Source: Pezizomycotina sp. ARF18
Taxonomy: Eukaryota > Ascomycota
Reading direction: 5' to 3'
Length of the DNA: 25,078 bases
Assembly: GCA_002224055.1 (NCBI GenBank)
Contig: AZLU01000133.1
Location: 1 to 25,078, forward strand
Under the pieces are notes generated by a model, which had not been told where the DNA came from, did not search any database, and worked only from the letters and a program-made list of their open reading frames with translations. Positions 9,345 to 20,243 of this stretch are shown piece after piece. The first letter of the stretch is position 1, and each line of letters begins with the position of its first letter. Both the position numbers and the translations under genes were made by a program.

Positions 9345-12242
9345 CTAGTGTCGGGTAACACCACGCTGGACAAGTTGCGGAGGAATATAATCTTTAAAAA
9401 CAACAAAAAAATAGCGATAGTTGCAATCACTGTGGTGGATTATGTTTAACCTTAGCCAGTTAAGGGTTTGCCTTTTTTCAATCGTTCTTTGAATATTCTT
9501 ATTATTGTCTTTTTATGTTCGCCTCTCATTTCAATCGTTTTCATGCTTCCAGAAAAAACATTTGCTTCCCTTTCTTTGCCTATTCTTCCCTATAACTACT
9601 TATTACTACTGGTCTTTTAGTCTATGGTGTCACGACAATTTTTTCCTTCTCTCTTGTTCTACTACTATTCTTTTTATTATCATTATTATCGGGAAAAACA
9701 TCTTGAATTTGGAATTGTTCTCTTCTAAAAAGGAAGGATTAGGAGGAACAGACTCTTCTATGGGTGGTAAAGTGGGATTCGTCTTTATATTTTATCTTTC
9801 AAACTCTTTCAACCCTTTTTTTGTTTACTTTCGCAAACGACTGTCTAGTTCAATGTTCGTTCACAGTTCTCTCTAGTAAAGATATAGAAAATCCACAAAA
9901 AAACTTGTCAATTCAGTTCACTCAGTTCCTCAAAAATACAAAAATATTATTTCTAAAAAAAAAAAAGGCTTCTTTACATTCGTATGATTTCCTCACGAAA
10001 GTCATGCTTTTCTCTAGTACTTGCTGTGCACTTGCGTATTTGCTTCTGAAATATCGCGTGTTCATGCTTCACGATAATTTTATGATTTTGATTTCCTTTG
10101 ACAACCTAGATACCTCATATAAAACTCTCAAAATCGCAACAAAAATTCTTCCTGAAACACTTCAGCAGCTTCCAGCGATTGGTTTTTTTTTTTCTAAGCC
10201 AAAGTTAACGTCATTATAATAAATTCTGCAGTCCAGTAAAGCTGGTCAAATGCAAGTGTTTCGATATAATATCTCATGCATGCCGCAAAAATAACACGCA
10301 CGCATCTTAAAACCTAAACTACGTGGAGCCCTTGTGGGGAAGATAACAGTTCACGATACTCCATACATGGCGTTGAAAAAAAAATTTCTTTTCCTTTTTT
10401 TTATAATTCCTTCTGGAAGAAAAGCGTGCAGTAGTACAAAAAACCAAGCCACGAAGAAAGTATCCCTGTGACGTTGCAATGCCTCAAGAGGGAGGCATTG
10501 GCGGGAAGTAGTGCTGACAAGGCAGATTTTTAAAAGCAAAATAGAAGGGTTGTCTTTATCGAGACTAGACGCCGTGAAGGAATGTGCATGTAGCGCTATG
10601 GATAGACATACATCTTTGGGAATTGGTGAGAGATTAGAATGAAAGTAGTGGTGACCAGCAGATACAGATTTATGACCTATAACTTACGCGCTTAGATATT
10701 ATACATCTAACGATGGTCAATGTAGAACGAAAAAGAATAAGTAATATAAGCGGACAAGACAGTCGCTACCCAATTCATGTGAAAAAAAAAAATGCGTCCC
10801 AATTCCGTATATCTATATTTAGTGATACCCGGTGCTGGGATCGGGGTGCTTCGTCGAAGAAGGGTAACTTTTTTCCTTGAGAATTTATTGAGATCTATTG
10901 CCGATGGAATTTCCAGCTCTTTAATCATACGTGCGTAAGTATAATGTTCACCAAAATGAGACTATTAGTATAATGAGATATACGTAAATAAGGTCCCCTA
11001 CGATATGTCCCGCGAATAGGCAATATACGTTCTGCACGTCATCGTGATCCTGTAAATCTTCATTTATAAATTAGTATCAGGGCAATGCCCAATTGCTCGT
11101 ACCATACTGTAAATATATTCATTTACAACCAATAGGAAGTGAAGGGCGGCACCGGTAGCTGATAATATTATAATATCATTTAGTTAATATGGCTTGACCT
11201 TACGGACTCTCGTTTTCTTCACTTATATATTGGCCCATGGGTCTCTACAGAGGAACAGGTTAATATAAACCTAATAGAAACATCTTCTTTTGACGGCGGA
11301 TTTTTTCGCTCAATTTCCTTCTCATTGCAAGCCTTTTCTTTCTGTGTACAATATTTAAGTTAATACATCGTTGTGATTACGAAATTTTTAGAGCTAACTC
11401 ATTTTGATTAACATAACATGATGAGTTCTTTGAATTGCAGTCCTTATACAAAAATAAGTTGAACGTACAGTTGAATATATAAATATATGACTGTAGGTTT
11501 TGTTTATGAGCTTTGCGATAGTGTTTTCACGATTTACCATTCGCAATAATGATGATGGTAACCATGAAGAGGTAGAACGTATATTTTACTCTCAGCTACT
11601 CATCGTACCAATCACGAAATCCTTCCTATTCCTCGGTTTGATATAACAGAAGCGATATAATATATTATAACCAGCTGCATTATCGATGTGCAAATCGGAT
11701 GATGCCAAGGGTACCACAGCTAATCTACCTATTTACCATTCTATAGCATGCTTAATAATAATGTCGGTAGATTCGTTTGGAGAGGGGTGATGTTTTGCAG
11801 CATCTCCAGTCTCGTGTGTAACAAATGCTTTTCTGGGTGATAGCTCTAATTTGAGAGAGATTTACGGGCTTCAGTGGCCGATATCATTTGGATCAATGCG
11901 CCATCTCTTAACGTTAGAAACCTACATTTGTACTAGTATTATTAAACAAATCACTTTGGATCCATGTAACTGTGTTTCTACTTTGTAAGAAGTGAAACAG
12001 TCTCAATCTAGCCCTATGAATCCTCCGCAAAAATAAAAAGAGAACATGTTTTCGTATTTACATTGCAGGGACCTCATCCATATTAACAAATTGTGTTTAG
12101 GCTTTCTGTTCGAACATAACTTGGCTCGGAGTTTAGAGAGCAAAAACTCCAGGATTTTCTTCAGTCCGTCTTTAGTCATGTTGAGGACCATCAGGCTTAA
12201 GTACATCGTTTTTATGCTCGCTTTTATGCTTCCAGTATCGCT
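9345..12242. other. Long AT-rich spacer
   Basis: The first part is T-rich and probably includes the 3' untranslated region of cpc1. I found no protein-like frame, RNA gene or repeat element in the remainder. Open frames at 9505-10219 give F/L/S-rich low-complexity translations. Many short TATATA-like stretches occur between 10900 and 11760. Confidence 0.6.
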
Positions 12243-13416
12243 ATGCGACCGGGTCAGGAAGTCAAACCAGAACCGGTGAGTGGGGAGTTAGACGAGGTCC
12301 TGGCTCGGTGGAAGGAATCAAGGAGAGCGGAAAATCTCGCGATCTCCACCTACCTAAATGGCTCGTTAAATTCATAAAGCGCACTAGGACCCTCAGCAGG
12401 TACTACCCGTGCCAAAATCACCGAACAAAACGTACTCAAAGCCATTAAGCGTAACGAAACCGTCTTCGATATTGTATTTCTCGCTACGGATGCACAAACA
12501 GCTGCAGATAATGCCACCAGAGTCAAAACTCTATAACTACCTCTCCGAGTAGACTAAAAGCTTACAAGCCAAAACGAGGATATTGAGGTCGAAAATATAA
12601 AGAAATTACCGACGCACTCACTTTTATAACGAAGACACGGAAGAATATACTACTTTAGCGCCCGATCTCCAAATTCAGAACAACGAGCCAGTACCGAGGA
12701 AGGGCTAAAATGGCTCGAGTTAACGTGTAACAAGGTAGTCAATATCGTCGAGATTATCGAAAAATGGTTCGGGACATCATCCGGCGAAGTGGCCTTTAAC
12801 CTGAACTTATACTTCAAGGCGCTTCTCAAGCAGAGAACCCCGACAACCATGCGTGGTCCGCCTTGGTGAAGAAGCTCGATGAGGATATCGCCCGGGAACA
12901 AAAGGCTAAGCTAGAAGAGATGCCTTTCGGTGCACCCTCGCTGGTTCGTACTGGCAACAAGCATGAGGTAAAGCTTAGGCTCATTCAAGACATGTTGGAC
13001 CGCCTAGACGATATTTTAAACGTAGGCTTCTCCGTCCCGAAATGGGCAGTAAGGGGTGCTTTGGCTATCCCAATTTGATGACTCCCTCTGCGATAACCCG
13101 GCGAGTCGGAGCAGGTGGGTCCGCAAAGAAGAGGTTTTTAAAAGGCGCACCCGAAGGGATAAAACTCAGGCGCAAAGCTTGGCTAAAGTTGACAGTATGG
13201 CGAAAGGGGCAGATGGAAGCACGGAATTGGCGAGGTAATTGCAAAGGCCATCGCGCCGGGCAGGGAGCTCAGACATGAGAACACGGCATTGCGAAGACCG
13301 AGGGACTATGGAGCTCGCTATTTGCATTCTTGGGGAGGAAAGAGCCAATGTCACCTCGCGACCGATGGGGAGAATCCGATAACAAGCAGGACAGCAATGG
13401 AGAAGAAACAGTGTAG
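12243..13416 (+). pseudogene. Interrupted protein-like gene, unrecognised
   Basis: From ATG 12243 a balanced, charged translation begins (MRPGQEVKPEPVSGELDEVL). It is interrupted by a stop at 12375-12377 but continues in the same frame with good composition (ITEQNVLKAIKRNETVFDI). Further coding-like blocks are WLELTCNKVVNIVEIIEKWF near 12720-12770, KKLDEDIAREQKAKLEEMPF near 12867-12926 and a probable coiled coil (RELRHENTALR) near 13262. The last block ends at TAG 13414-13416. Joining them needs several frame changes and tolerates at least two apparent nonsense codons. I recognise no family. No retroelement motifs are visible. It could be a lineage-specific gene with consensus errors, or a decayed gene. 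The 5' end may lack an upstream exon. Confidence 0.5.
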
Positions 13417-14336
13417 AAGAAAATAGCTAGATCCTGTCCCGCGCAAGTCCTAATTCTATTATTATACTTTTCTTGAACTTCCTATATTCACGAGATACAG
13501 TGGGGCTCTAAAAGCAAGCAAGCGGAGTTGAGAAAAGAGATATCAAGTTTCATGAATGAACATGCTTGTCATTAACAAATCAATAATATCGATATTTCGA
13601 TTTGAGATTATAGCTACAGTTGAGATTATAAAGGATCTAACCACGCCGGTCCTTTTATGTATTGCGAATAGAGGAAAGATTGGAAAGGAAAGAGCTTAGT
13701 ACCCCATAAGAGAGGGTCCCATTTCTTTATGGCTAGGGGGTCCCAATATAGTTTCTCGGCATGTAAGCCCGGCGAAGAAAGTGAGAAATGTAGGCATCAT
13801 TGTAAGGAATAGGCCATTCTCGAATTCCAAACTCGCGCTTCTAGCAGCAAACTGGTAAGTGAACAATGTTTCGCACAAGCATTCCTGGCACCGATCTCTG
13901 ATAACAAGGTCGAGCTGGTTTTATTCCCCGCAAAACTTTAATACTCGGAGAAATCTAGAAATTTCGGTCCAAGTATTAACAGCTTTCGTTTAATTCCAAA
14001 TCAGCGACTAAATGTCTTACTTCACGGCAGGTTTTTTTCTCGAGCTGGACTAGGGAAGGACTAGGAAGAATTAGTATACTGTGTCTTTTTTCCAGGCGCT
14101 ATATTGGAATAGCCTGTCTCACGAATGTTACTTTGCTGAGAGCTAGAGAAGAGAATAAAAAAAAATTTTTTTTTTTACCATTGTTTAAAAACCAGCTCAA
14201 CCTTAATGTACATATGAATGATAAATGGCTATATAGCATATATTCTGCCTAGATCGGAAGAACGTTCGTAGCAAAAAAAAAAAAAAAATATCCTAAGAGC
14301 TCCAGGACACTCGGAGTCATTCTCGATCAAAGAAGC

Positions 14337-14368
<32 letters not shown>

Positions 14369-14508
14369 GAAACCAATTCCAGCAGTATTGTTGCTACTCT
14401 GCGGCGCCGCCAACGCGGGCAAGAACCTGGTAACCTGGAACGCCACGTCTTGTATTTGATCGCGAGAAATATCAAGCAGGAACTCAAGAACCCTGTATTC
14501 CGGGTGAC
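13417..14508. other. Spacer with a short direct repeat and A-runs
   Basis: No gene is recognised in most of this stretch. TTGAGATTATA occurs twice, at 13602 and 13620. Adenine runs lie at about 14273-14287 and 14339-14361. From about 14400 the sequence becomes protein-like on both strands, so the following gene may begin before 14509. Confidence 0.5.
14339..14361 (+). repeat. Poly-A tract, 23 A
   Basis: Run of 23 adenines immediately upstream of protein-like sequence. Confidence 0.9.
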
Positions 14509-16096
14509 GTGGAGTATAGTACCTCTCCGCTCCGAATCCTGAGAAAGAAGGAGGCGTCATACGCCGCATCAGAGCAAGCCCTGCGAAGCGCCTTACCGCT
14601 ACCGTCAGACGACGATGACGACGATATATTAGTAACGAAGGAAGAAATAAATGACGAGGACGGTTGGAGTATTACAAGGAGGAAGACGCATCAACCGAGC
14701 ACGAAAATCCCCGTTTAGATAAGGATACCCAAAGAGGGTTGAGGTACTGGTATGCCGTTCCGGAGCCTACTTCACGCAACGCGTATTCCATCCATTACCA
14801 AAGGCCGGGTCCGCGGAAGCTGCCTGAAATCTCAGACACGGCACAGAGCACGGGAAGCACAGTAGCTCGGAGCTACTAAAGCTGATTGCTGCGCCGAAGC
14901 AGAAGCCTTTACAGCCAGCGATGGAGTTTCGAAGCCCCACGCCGGACTCGATCGAGCCTATGTCTTCCTAGATGCTGCAAAGGCACCTCGCGGTTCGAAG
15001 AAGATGTTATTCGAAGCGTGGGGAGATGCGAACGCGGTGAAGGTAGGTTCGTCAATGACGGAAGTTGGATTACCTTTCGTACAAAAAGTACATAAGAATA
15101 AAGAGGTTGAGTTGCTAAACAATAATGGGAAATTCTACGGTAAGTACGACTATTAATTGAAAATATGTATATCTGGGTATAATTTATATAGTATTTGACT
15201 TCACGATAAAGAATACTTAGCCCGTTTGATGCTCCTGCCACTTATTTTATTATTCTGCGTAGCGTAGTGGCTCAAATACCATATGTGTACCAATGTATGC
15301 CGTGAAACTAACGAAGTAATACGGCATCTCACAGTATGCAGCAACACAGGCGAACCATACGACGATGGCAAATTATCTTCAAAGTCTATAGCTTTTGACC
15401 CGTCCAAGGCTGTGGCCAAGTCAAGCTGCTATTTGCCTCCTCACCCCTATCACCACGTAAACTCACCGTCAAAGCGACCGAAGACCCGAACGTTATCAAA
15501 TGTCAAGATTGCGGAAAGACGTATAAACTATGACGAATGCCGCGGGCCTTTTCAAAGACGTCACGTACGCTTCGAACGTCCCGGAGGAAAAGTCAGCAAG
15601 TCGGGTTTAACTTCAACAACAACAATAAAAAACCAGCGATCAGGCATGCAGACGACCCGCGGAAAATACTGAAACCGAACGGGAAAGTAACGCACCGGTA
15701 AATTTATACCAACCGCTGACAGTTCCCGACGAGGATATCAAAGTGGAGGAAGTCAAGATCGAATTCGCGAGAATCACGAACGGCAACCGCTTTTCAGATT
15801 CGATCCGGCAGTGTTACATCGGTTCGAAAATATACGTATACCTGGCGCAACGCGATGATTGGGACATGCCGCCGTTGTAGGACTATCACGGCGATAGGAG
15901 TCGGACGCAGCGAGAGTACAAAAAGTCACTGGATGCTTAAGCGCGAATAAATTGTGGAGATGAAGGACGCACGCAGAAGCAGATGGATAAGATCATGCGT
16001 TTCATGAAGCAGAGGGCGAGCGAGATGGCAAGAAAGCGAGGAAATCGTATTGGTGGTGCAGATGTTTTGCTCGTAAAAGGGTCAGTGTTGGATTAG
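14509..16096 (+). pseudogene. Interrupted gene with zinc-finger-like patterns, unrecognised
   Basis: Protein-like blocks run along the plus strand in changing frames. They are an acidic segment (PSDDDDDDILVTKEEINDED, about 14605-14664), a block with KKMLFEAWGDANAVKV near 15000, and a 3' part with DEDIKVEEVKIEFARI (near 15740) and QMDKIMRFMKQRASEM (near 15983), ending at TAG 16094-16096. A clean intron lies at 15140-15220. Two zinc-binding-like patterns are visible. Near 15286 there is C-x3-C-x8-H-x3-C followed by TGEPY, like the linker of C2H2 fingers. At 15501-15512 there is CQDC followed by GKTY. The spacing of the first is short for a classical finger. I do not recognise the protein. Several frame changes and stops interrupt it; the cause (decay or consensus indels) is undecided. 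Confidence 0.42.
15140..15220 (+). other. Probable intron, 81 nt
   Basis: It starts GTAAGT and ends ATACTTAG, contains a TATTAAT-like segment and interrupts a coding-like block that ends NNNGKFY. Its length matches the introns of the recognised genes in this window. It supports the view that 14509-16096 is, or was, an expressed gene. Confidence 0.6.
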
Positions 16097-16934
16097 ATCA
16101 AATTCTCAAAAGTCAAAATGTATAATTAAGAGCTTGGAGCCGGGGCAAAGAAAGATTAATAGAAATTTTATATCTTATTTTCAAAAAAAAAAAATGGTAT
16201 AATATACACGCGGACGGTAGCTGCATAGAAGTACCGGTACCATAGAGTTTGTATGTGGTACTTCCAGATGTCATATAATAATAATAGGGAAAAAACAAGG
16301 AGAGGGAAAAAGGGACGTGCTAACAGAAATAAGAAAATATCATGCGGAAAAAACAATAGCAATTACTATTGGAAAAAGAAACAAAAGAAAGATACATGGA
16401 AGGGAAAGCAGAAGGTGATTAATAGATAATAATTGGACCAAGCCAAGGTCGATCTCCCGAAGCACAGAAAGGAGAAAATTCGTGTCGGAATTAAAGATTG
16501 GTTTTAACGGAGATAATTATAACTGCCTGCGCGAAACAAATAAAAAAAGCTGTTTAGGTTGGAAAAAGTAGAATGCTATCTGCTGGGAATTGATTGAGAA
16601 GAGAGATACCCGGGCAACTGAAGAGATAATGAGGCTCCATAATGAATTTGGAAAACGGTCAAGTGCAGTTAATAACGAGATATCCAATCTTATTTTACGA
16701 CGGAAAATGGAAGGATACAAAAAGAAAAAGCCGTGTCTCCAAACCCGACTCTTCAAGAAAAACGAAAAAAAAAAAAAAAAAATCTTTTAACAGGAATGCA
16801 GGTGTGAAATAGAACGAGGATAGTGTTACAGCACGAATCGGGTGATATATCAACTTCCGGTCCAATGTCAATTATCGTAAAGCCGTGTGCTAACGAAGCC
16901 GATACACCTGTGAAAACGACGCTGTTAGTTTCGT
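16097..16934. other. Spacer between two convergent genes
   Basis: AT-rich sequence between the plus-strand gene ending at 16096 and the minus-strand whi2 ending at 16935. A-runs occur near 16183 and 16765. No protein-like frame is seen. Both 3' untranslated regions presumably lie here. Confidence 0.5.
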
Positions 16935-17820
16935 CTATATTAAAAAAAACCGTCTATCGGGGAGAAATACCATTTCAAGGGTCCAAACCCTTCGAATCCA
17001 AACTTGAGCTTGCCCCAACGCCATCAACGCCTTCGACTCCATACCTTCCCACCAGCAACGTCTCTGATAAAAGGCACACGTTATCCTTAAAAGTAATTCC
17101 TCTATATTGCGTAGAGAGGGGAAAAAGAGAAGAAAAACAAGTGAAGATTCACTTACAGCAGCTTCCTCCAGAATAATAGTAGCTTCTGAGCCATACGACC
17201 GTGCTTCCTTGCCTTCCGTCGCTTTCATATCCGTCGTAGCCTAGCTAGGGAAGAGAGCAAATAACAGCCTTGCTTGGTTCACCAGCACGTGGCCCCAACG
17301 TCGTCGGCGTTAAATCCACTAAAAATACAAGGAAAACATTAGTTTTACTAATTACTCCAATAGGAAGACAATCGGCATACTAAATATAGTCGCATACCCG
17401 GCTGTAAGCACTCAATAGAGATGCTGCTCGGTCGTACAGCATCGTCTGTTCTTCGCAGACCAGAAAATATCCCATCTGCTTCAGAAGGACTCGTCCACAC
17501 GCACGCTTAACTTCGATCATTTCGGTTGGGTAATTTCGGCCTTTGGTGGGATGACTAAAAGTCGAGATCTTCCCGAAGCACTATAATTCCAGCGCGATCC
17601 TGAAGTAAATTCGAAGGGCTGTTCGGTGGCGATACTTCCTCTTCATCATCGTCGTGTGATTGAGGAATGGTCGAACCGACTTTGCGGAAAAATTCGAGCA
17701 TATATTGTAGACATGCTGGTCAAACTATGTAAAAAGGTTGGTTGTTAGTCGGATCCTCTATAAGCCACGATTTTAATATCGCGGCCCCACCGATATAGAT
17801 GCAAGTGATCTTGAACAGCG

Positions 17821-17857
<37 letters not shown>

Positions 17858-18115
17858 GCGTAACATTCAAGTGGCAAAGATAACTTACATCTACGGTGTA
17901 TATCTCAGTTTCGTGGTATTGCCCATATGACATCCGGAAAAGACCGTTCGGAAACAAGGAAAGGAGAACAAATTCGGGCAGCGTAAGCAACTCATCACGA
18001 ATAGGATAAACTGGGTTCCCGAGATCTAGCGTGAGTGTCTCGTCGACGGAGGCATCCGCAAGGTTCGTAATAGGGGCCCGCCCTGCTGGACCTGGGTGAT
18101 GATAGACGACGACAT
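16935..18115 (-). CDS. whi2: Whi2-type BTB/T1-like stress and growth regulator
   Basis: Fungal Whi2 proteins act with Psr-type phosphatases in general stress response, nutrient signalling and growth arrest. Exon 1 (18115-17889) carries the T1/BTB-like core LDLGNPVYPIRDELLTLPE and LLSLFPNG. Exon 2 (17724-17398) begins FDPACLQYMLEFFRKV and contains IIVLREDLD and EVKRACG-like sequence. Exon 3 (17318-17157) encodes GFNADD, RWGH, EPSKAVICSL and MAQKLLLFWRKPAR. Exon 4 (17063-16935) encodes RRCWWEG and WIRRVWTLEM, the family C-terminus. I chose ATG 18115 (MSSSIITQ) because no other ATG lies upstream for 628 nt. Breaks at about 17161, 17282, 17300 and 17475 are each explained by one missing C or G in a run, with flanking conserved residues intact; another is needed near the start of exon 1. 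Probably a functional gene with consensus errors. Confidence 0.85.
17064..17156 (-). other. whi2 intron 3, 93 nt
   Basis: In gene sense it starts GTAAGT and ends TTATCAG. Removing it joins WRKPA to RRCWWEG, continuous in the Whi2 family. Confidence 0.85.
17319..17397 (-). other. whi2 intron 2, 79 nt
   Basis: In gene sense it starts GTATGC, contains an ACTAAT branch-like motif and ends TTTTTAG. It joins CLQPG to GFNADD. One G near the donor must be missing for the frame to be kept. Confidence 0.8.
17725..17888 (-). other. whi2 intron 1, 164 nt, carrying a long poly-T
   Basis: In gene sense it starts GTAAGT and ends TTACATAG. It joins EIYTVD to FDPACLQYML, the usual Whi2 order. A run of 31 T (sense strand) lies inside it at 17824-17854, making it the longest intron in the window. 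Confidence 0.85.
17824..17854 (+). repeat. Poly-A tract, 31 A (poly-T in whi2 sense)
   Basis: Longest homopolymer in the window. It lies within whi2 intron 1. Confidence 0.95.
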
Positions 18116-18743
18116 GCAAAAAGATAAAGGAGTCTAACGGCTAGAAATCGTGTACGGCGCGGAGGCTCCGCGCTATCGTCTTTCGATGAAGATGGCGCGC
18201 CTGCTTTTCCTCCTCTCCCTTTCCGCTCGTAGTCTTCCTTTAGTGGTGATGTAGATGTGCCGGCGGCTGAAGATGGTAAACCTTCGTCGTACTTTTCTTC
18301 GAAAAGAGGCGGCTCTTCAGTAACTATAGGGAAGAGTCGGACTCTGGGAGACCCGAATAGAGGTTGTGGTGTTCGTTTTCTGCTGTGTAGTCGGGAAGCG
18401 ATGAGGGGGCAGTCGCTGCGGCAAAAGTCGGGGGCTGAGAAGGCGTAGGGAAGAACACCGGGAACCAAGGTCAGACTCAACTCTGCAGCGGTAAAAAGAA
18501 CGACTGAGGATTTGCTCCAGCAGCAGGGATGATCGGCGAGAGGCTGTCGATACTGCTGCCGGGTATTGGAAGGAGGAGAGGAGGCGGCTTCCTTTGACGA
18601 CGTCAAGGTGACGGCTGGCGAAGGCGTATGCCTGGATAGTAAATATTGAAAAGTTTGGATAAATAACACCTCTCTGGCAGGAGCGAAAAGAAGAAAATGT
18701 CGGACAATGAGCACGTGTGAATTTAGCCTATTTTATCTCCTGT
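18116..18743 (-). promoter_or_regulatory. AUG-free leader upstream of whi2
   Basis: On the minus strand no ATG occurs from 18743 down to the whi2 start at 18115, about 628 nt where roughly ten would be expected. The sequence is C/T-rich in gene sense. It also has long open frames with proline- and serine-rich translations (for example LPSSAAGTSTSPLKEDYE near 18230-18290). Lack of any start codon in three frames favours an untranslated leader over an N-terminal extension. A possible 41-nt leader intron lies at about 18634-18674 (GTGTTA...TATCCAG). Confidence 0.6.
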
Positions 18744-20243
18744 CATATCTATCGCCTTCTGCGCGTTAGCACCAGACTCTCACGGTGGGATTTTGACCAG
18801 AAGGAAATTTTATTTAAAAATCATATGCGGATGCGAAAAAGAAATGGGTGGGAATTGGTCTTCGAACCCAATCCAAAATGGTTTATGACTCCAATGAAAA
18901 AGAGCCGAGACCGTGAGAAACTCGGCTGGGTTCTCCGGTGAAATCGAAACAATAAAAAAGTCAAGGAAAGAGAAGGGGAATGTAACCTTGAAACAGAACA
19001 CAGGATAAGTGGAACTATAGTTTTCAAGAACAATAGTGAATGGTTTAGAGGGATTCCAAAAAAAAAAAAGAGAGGGAATGGAAAATACATTCAACAAAGG
19101 GGGCTACATAATTATTTGCGAACCCTTTTTTTGGCAGTGCGAATCCCCCCCAAAAAAATAATATACTACTGTTGTTATTATTGCTACTCAAATTTATTTT
19201 ATATTAGTTGCTAAGCAAAAGCCGCTTATAGCAAAAGCAAGCCCAATTGGCTGTGGATACACCGCCCTGGTCCCTCCAAAAACCTTTTCAGTATCACTAG
19301 CTAAAAATTGACAGGAAGCGTTTAAGAAAAAAAAAAAAAAAAATAGATTGATAGATAATAAGAAATATTGGCTTTTTGGAAGGGGAAACTAAAAGGGGGA
19401 AATGAGGCAGGCGAGAAAGCAATTGAAGAACGGCAATCCGAAGGACTTCGAAAAGAACCGCGTTTACCTAGCATATATCTCTACCTAATCCTCTGATCGG
19501 GAAAATACGTCCAGGACGATGGAAATTCGTGAGGAGAAGCCTGAGGGGCCACAGAGACGACGTTTCGTGTCACAGGAACGGTGAAGCGATTGCGACGGAT
19601 TGAGAGGTTGATCTTTATTACGTTAAATTCTCTTTCAAAAGAAGAGAGGAAAAGGAAATTAATTAATTAATTAGGATTTTATCGAGATATGATAAATTAA
19701 AAGAATAATAAACTTAAAAAAAAAAAAAAAAAAAGGGGGGAGGGGGGACAATAGTATTATTTATTATTATTATTTTTTTTTTTTTTTTCAAATATACTTA
19801 CTTAAGTAACTCTATCAAGTATTTTATTTTATTTTGGTGGGCGAATGCCCAGAAAATAAGGTAAACTGCTTTCTCTATATTTTCTGGCAGTTTTTTTTTT
19901 CAGCCCACGAATGGGATCCGTCACAGGTACGTCGGCGCTTATTTTAGCAAATCAAATATAAAGTATTTCACATATAATATTATAGCCAGAGGTACTTGAG
20001 AGAAGCACTTCTGAAAAAATACTTGTATCTACAGCTACGATATTGACGCCAGGAAAAAAGTCCTTTGCAAACAAATATATATCAATAGAACTATATGAGA
20101 GTCCCCAATAGTTTAGAAAAAAGCTATCGAAGCATATATCGCTGTTTTAATGGAAGTATTTTGCTCTTTTCGCTGATAATATGTGACGTCACTCCCTTGT
20201 GATATCAAAGCGGCGTGGTAAATAATGCTCGCAGCAGCCTTTC
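18744..20243. other. Spacer between whi2 and pex20
   Basis: No gene is recognised. It holds a short hairpin (AGCCGAG at 18903-18909 pairing with CTCGGCT at 18921-18927), A-runs at 19327-19344 and 19716-19734, and the G-rich/poly-T structure near 19735-19790. The 3' untranslated region of pex20 should lie near its right end. Confidence 0.5.
19716..19790 (+). repeat. A19, G6-A-G6, (ATT)n, poly-T block
   Basis: In order: 19 A, then six G, A, six G, then a TTATTATT microsatellite and a run of about 18 T. The A and T runs can pair, giving a potential hairpin with a G-rich loop. Confidence 0.8.

Noticed and set aside
12003-12206. Minus-strand open frame with a KILEFLLSKLRAK-like segment
   Set aside because: Only 67 codons, no neighbouring support, and the adjacent coding-like sequence is on the other strand.
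12375-12640. Repeat-induced point mutation as the sole cause of the TAA/TAG stops
   Set aside because: Several of the stops disappear when a single-base frame change is assumed, and I cannot show that the region is multicopy.
15260-15280. TAGCGTAGTGGCTCA resembling a tRNA box A
   Set aside because: No GGTTCGAnnCC box B at the right distance and no cloverleaf could be drawn.
17995-18714. Minus-strand open frame of about 239 codons read as an N-terminal part of whi2
   Set aside because: It has no ATG start and there is no ATG in any frame for 628 nt. Its downstream part passes through whi2 exon 1 in the wrong frame. I treat the region as leader.
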